Origin: Draconibacterium halophilum
GTDB taxonomy: Bacteria > Bacteroidota > Bacteroidia > Bacteroidales > Prolixibacteraceae
Length of the DNA stretch: 64,000 nucleotides
Reading direction: 5' to 3'
Assembly (NCBI RefSeq): GCF_010448835.1
Contig: NZ_CP048409.1
Location: 2,426,001-2,490,000, forward strand
In this document: positions 61,297 through 64,000 of the stretch, in pieces
Position numbering within the stretch: position 1 is the stretch's first letter
How the letters are laid out: the number at the start of each line of letters is the position of its first letter
Position numbers and translations under genes: made by a program
Notes under the pieces: generated by a model
What the model was told of the DNA's origin: nothing
Seen by the model: only the letters and a program-made list of their open reading frames with translations
Databases searched by the model: none

Positions 61297-64000
61297 TTAC
61301 AGTTTTAGGAGGCAAATTCGCGCCGTTCGCAGGTTGGTTTTTATTTTTATGAAATAAACCCCCGATGAGAGAAATGATACATCAAAATAGGAAGTTGTTG
61401 TTGCCTGCTCGTTCATAAGCATCTCACCGGCTGTACTAAATAATAATAGCTCGTCAATTGATTCATTTTGAATTAATTGTACCGTAAGTCCCTTGCTTGT
61501 GGGATTTGGATAGATTAGTATTTCTTCGTTATTTTTCAGCTCCGAAACAGCATTGAAATTCTCGACGGTAACCAGAATCGTGTCCGAGGAATAGCAAGAG
61601 TTTTCATTGAAGACTTTTACCCAAATCGGATGGATGCCAAGACCGAGTTCGATGGCTACAATGGTGAGATTGGCTTCGGTTGTTCCATCGCACCAAACTA
61701 CAGAACAATTAAAATCAGAAATTTGAAGCGTTAGTGAATCTTCAATTCCCAACACCTGATCTGGACCAAGATCGACGAACATTTTCTCATAAACAATAAC
61801 CTGGAATTCGATTTCACCTGTGCAGTTGTTTTCTGTAACCGTGTAAGTTAAAGTATGCGTTCCTGGTCCTGCGTAAGTAGGATCAAAGTAAAGCTCAGAA
61901 ACACCTTCGCCGGAAAGCACTCCACCTTCGGGAACTGCTTCTATTAAAATGGGTTGCTGATCTTCGCAGAATGAAAGGTTTTCATTCAATATTTTGGGGT
62001 GAATCATAGAATCTACTACTACCTGGAATTCGGTTTCACCTGCACATTCATTTTCGCCTACCGTGTAAGTTAACGTATGAGTTCCCGCTCCGGCTATTGA
62101 CGGATCGAAATAAAGCCCTGACACGCCAGCCCCGGAAAGTATACCACCTTGGGGAACTGCTTCTATTAAAATGGGTTGCTGCTCTTCGCAGAATGAAACG
62201 TTGTCATTCAATATTTTGGGGTGAATCATAGAATCTACTATTACCAGGAATTCGGTTTCACCAATGCAGTTGTTTTCGGTAACTGTGTATGATAACGTAT
62301 GCGTTCCCGCTCCGGCCACTGATGGATCGAAATAAAGCCCTGACACGCCAGCCCCGGAAAGTATACCACCTTGGGGAACTGCTTCTATTAAAATGGGTTG
62401 CTGATCTTCGCAGAATGAAACGTTGTCATTCAATATTTTGGGGTGAATCATAGAATCTACTATTACCTGGAATTCGGTTTCACCAATGCAGTTGTTTTCG
62501 GTAACTGTGTATGATAACGTATGCGTTCCCGCTCCGGCCACTGATGGATCGAAATAAAGCCCTGACACGGCAGTACCGGAAAGTATACCACCTTCGGGAA
62601 CTGCTTCTATTAAAATGGGTTGCTGATCTTCGCAGAATGAAACGTTGTCATTCAAAATTACAGGATAAATCATAGAATCTACGACTACCAGGAATTCGAT
62701 TTCACCAATGCAGTGGTTTTCGGTCACTGTGTATGATAATGTATGCGTTCCTGCTCCGGCTATTGACGGATCGAAATAAAGCCCTGACACGCCAGCCCCG
62801 GAAAGTATACCACCTTCGGGAACTGCTTCTATTAAAATGGGTTGCTGATCTTCGCAGAATGAAACGTTGTCATTCAAAATTACAGGATAAATCATAGAAT
62901 CTACGACTACCAGGAATTCGATTTCACCAATGCAGTGGTTTTCGGTCACTGTGTATGATAATGTATGCGTTCCTGCTCCGGCTATTGACGGATCGAAATA
63001 AAGCCCTGACACGCCAGCCCCGGAAAGTATACCACCTTCGGGAACTGCTTCTATTAAAATGGGTTGCTGATCTTCGCAGAATGAAACGTTGTCATTCAAT
63101 ATTTTGGGGTGAATCATAGAATCTACTATTACCTGGAATTCGGTTTCACCAATGCAGTTGTTTTCGGTAACTGTGTATGATAACGTATGCGTTCCCGCTC
63201 CGGCCACTGATGGATCGAAATAAAGCCCTGACACGCCAGCCCCGGAAAGTATACCACCTGGGGGAACTGCTTCTATTAAAATGGGTTGCTGATCTTCGCA
63301 GAATGAAACGTTGTCATTCAATATTTTGGGGTGAATCATAGAATCTACTATTACCTGGAATTCGGTTTCACCAATGCAGTTGTTTTCGGTAACCGTGTAT
63401 GATAACGTATGCGTTCCCGCTCCGGTCACTGATGGATCGAAATAAAGCCCTGACACGCCAGCCCCGGAAAGTATACCACCTGGGGGAACTGCTTCTATTA
63501 AAATGGGTTGCTGATCTTCGCAGAATGAAACGTTGTCATTCAATATTTTGGGGTGAATCATAGAATCTACTATTACCTGGAATTCGGTTTCACCAATGCA
63601 GTTGTTTTCGGTAACCGTGTATGATAACGTATGCGTTCCCGCTCCGGTCACTGATGGATCGAAATAAAGCCCTGACACGCCAGCCCCGGAAAGTATACCA
63701 CCTTCGGGAACTGCTTCTATTAAAATGGGTTGCTGATCTTCGCAGAATGAAAGCTCTGAATTAAGAATTTCCGGATGTGGTACGGAATCTACAACTACCT
63801 GAAGCGTTGTTTCTCCGATGCATCCATTCTCGTCGGTAACGGTGTAGGTTATGGGGTATGTACCGGGCCCGACAAGAGCAGGGGAGAAGTAAAGTCCTGT
63901 AATACCTTCACCGGAAAGTTCTCCTCCATCGGGAATTACTTCAATGAGAATTGGCTGCTCATCTTCACAGAAAGTAAGGTCAGATGTTAAGATTGTTGGT
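61297..64000 (-). CDS. T9SS-exported repeat protein, N-terminus beyond the window
   Basis: The frame is open to the right edge, so at least 900 residues are seen. It is built of about ten copies of a 74-residue Ig-like module (SGLYFDPSVAGAGTHTLSYT, VTENNCIGETEFQVIVDSMI, NDNVSFCEDQQPILIEAVP), each with two cysteines that could form a disulphide. After the repeats come a diverged module and the C-terminal type IX sorting domain (LIYPNPTSKGLTVQ, LSSGVYFIKIKT), so it is secreted through the outer membrane and probably attached to the surface. An adhesin or stalk-like role is likely. No enzymatic domain is visible. Confidence 0.9.
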   Translation of the reverse strand, partial: PTILTSDLTFCEDEQPILIEVIPDGGELSGEGITGLYFSPALVGPGTYPITYTVTDENGCIGETTLQVVVDSVPHPEILNSELSFCEDQQPILIEAVPEGGILSGAGVSGLYFDPSVTGAGTHTLSYTVTENNCIGETEFQVIVDSMIHPKILNDNVSFCEDQQPILIEAVPPGGILSGAGVSGLYFDPSVTGAGTHTLSYTVTENNCIGETEFQVIVDSMIHPKILNDNVSFCEDQQPILIEAVPPGGILSGAGVSGLYFDPSVAGAGTHTLSYTVTENNCIGETEFQVIVDSMIHPKILNDNVSFCEDQQPILIEAVPEGGILSGAGVSGLYFDPSIAGAGTHTLSYTVTENHCIGEIEFLVVVDSMIYPVILNDNVSFCEDQQPILIEAVPEGGILSGAGVSGLYFDPSIAGAGTHTLSYTVTENHCIGEIEFLVVVDSMIYPVILNDNVSFCEDQQPILIEAVPEGGILSGTAVSGLYFDPSVAGAGTHTLSYTVTENNCIGETEFQVIVDSMIHPKILNDNVSFCEDQQPILIEAVPQGGILSGAGVSGLYFDPSVAGAGTHTLSYTVTENNCIGETEFLVIVDSMIHPKILNDNVSFCEEQQPILIEAVPQGGILSGAGVSGLYFDPSIAGAGTHTLTYTVGENECAGETEFQVVVDSMIHPKILNENLSFCEDQQPILIEAVPEGGVLSGEGVSELYFDPTYAGPGTHTLTYTVTENNCTGEIEFQVIVYEKMFVDLGPDQVLGIEDSLTLQISDFNCSVVWCDGTTEANLTIVAIELGLGIHPIWVKVFNENSCYSSDTILVTVENFNAVSELKNNEEILIYPNPTSKGLTVQLIQNESIDELLLFSTAGEMLMNEQATTTSYFDVSFLSSGVYFIKIKTNLRTARICLLKL
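61800..64000. repeat. Tandem 222-bp coding repeats
   Basis: The anchor CCTGACACG recurs at 62117, 62339, 62561, 62783, 63005, 63227, 63449 and 63671, exactly 222 bp apart. Units between about 62.1 and 63.7 kb differ at only a few positions, while those at 61.9 kb and beyond 63.75 kb are diverged. This is the pattern of recent internal duplication or gene conversion. Confidence 0.95.

Noticed and set aside
61800..64000. Regular repeats that could suggest a CRISPR array
   Set aside because: The 222-bp period has no short-repeat/unique-spacer structure; it is one continuous reading frame of Ig-like modules.
1..64000. tRNA, rRNA, transposase or phage genes
   Set aside because: I looked in all intergenic gaps for T-loop motifs and for recombinase-like proteins and found none; this was by eye, so a small RNA could be missed.

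Overview
This window comes from the chromosome of a Bacteroidota member, most likely an anaerobic or facultative marine-type lineage such as Marinilabiliales/Prolixibacteraceae. The lineage is inferred. It rests on a 286-aa primary sigma factor of the Bacteroidetes type, promoters of the TTTG-N19/20-TAnnTTTG form, a type IX secretion sorting domain, DUF3078 and DUF6132 proteins, and a short (656-aa) GyrB. I saw no rRNA, tRNA, CRISPR array, transposase or phage gene.

Layout. 1-9.7 kb: acetyl-CoA synthetase (cut by the left edge), phosphate butyryltransferase plus butyrate kinase, a mannose-1-phosphate guanylyltransferase, a fucose-type permease with a sugar mutarotase, a cation/proton antiporter and rpoD. 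9.8-22.8 kb: housekeeping and envelope genes (HtrA protease, LOG-family hydrolase, gyrB, an outer-membrane barrel with a giant TPR protein, ftsE, a glycosyltransferase, murB). 23-29.7 kb: a YyaL-like thioredoxin-fold protein, an FAD oxidoreductase, DUF3078, an EamA transporter, and a DUF6132/thioredoxin/methyltransferase operon. 29.7-35.7 kb is an accessory-looking island. It holds a class I glutamine amidotransferase joined to an ATP-grasp ligase that carries a catalytically degraded M20 peptidase-like domain, a secreted protein of unknown function, a frameshifted methyltransferase, a second methyltransferase remnant, and two copies of a long palindrome. 35.8-41 kb: a split PepSY membrane protein, an alginate-export-type porin and the nrfHA ammonia-forming nitrite reductase. 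41.2-51.1 kb: an arylpyruvate/arylacetate module in two transcription units (iorAB; then porin, two phenylacetate-CoA ligases, three double-ACT proteins, and a sodium symporter with a 59-aa partner). 51.2-64 kb: polyphosphate glucokinase, a serine hydrolase, a frameshifted acyltransferase, an ankyrin lipoprotein, a membrane-anchored AraC/TPR regulator, a GH2 enzyme, a DUF2202 lipoprotein with a stop codon in its signal peptide, and a T9SS-exported protein built of near-identical 222-bp repeats that runs off the right edge.

How the genes work together. IorAB would oxidise arylpyruvates made from aromatic amino acids to aryl-acetyl-CoA. The PaaK-type ligases interconvert aryl acids and their CoA esters, the symporter and porin move acids, and the ACT proteins probably sense amino acids. 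ptb-buk and acs give ATP-linked short-chain acyl-CoA interconversion. NrfHA offers nitrite as an electron sink. A nearly identical palindrome sits exactly 17 nt from a matching -7 element upstream of both nrfH and the PepSY gene, pointing to one CRP/FNR-type activator.

Four loci (methyltransferase, PepSY protein, acyltransferase, DUF2202) look broken. Two of these breaks are single-base losses in short G/C runs, so assembly error must be weighed against real gene decay.
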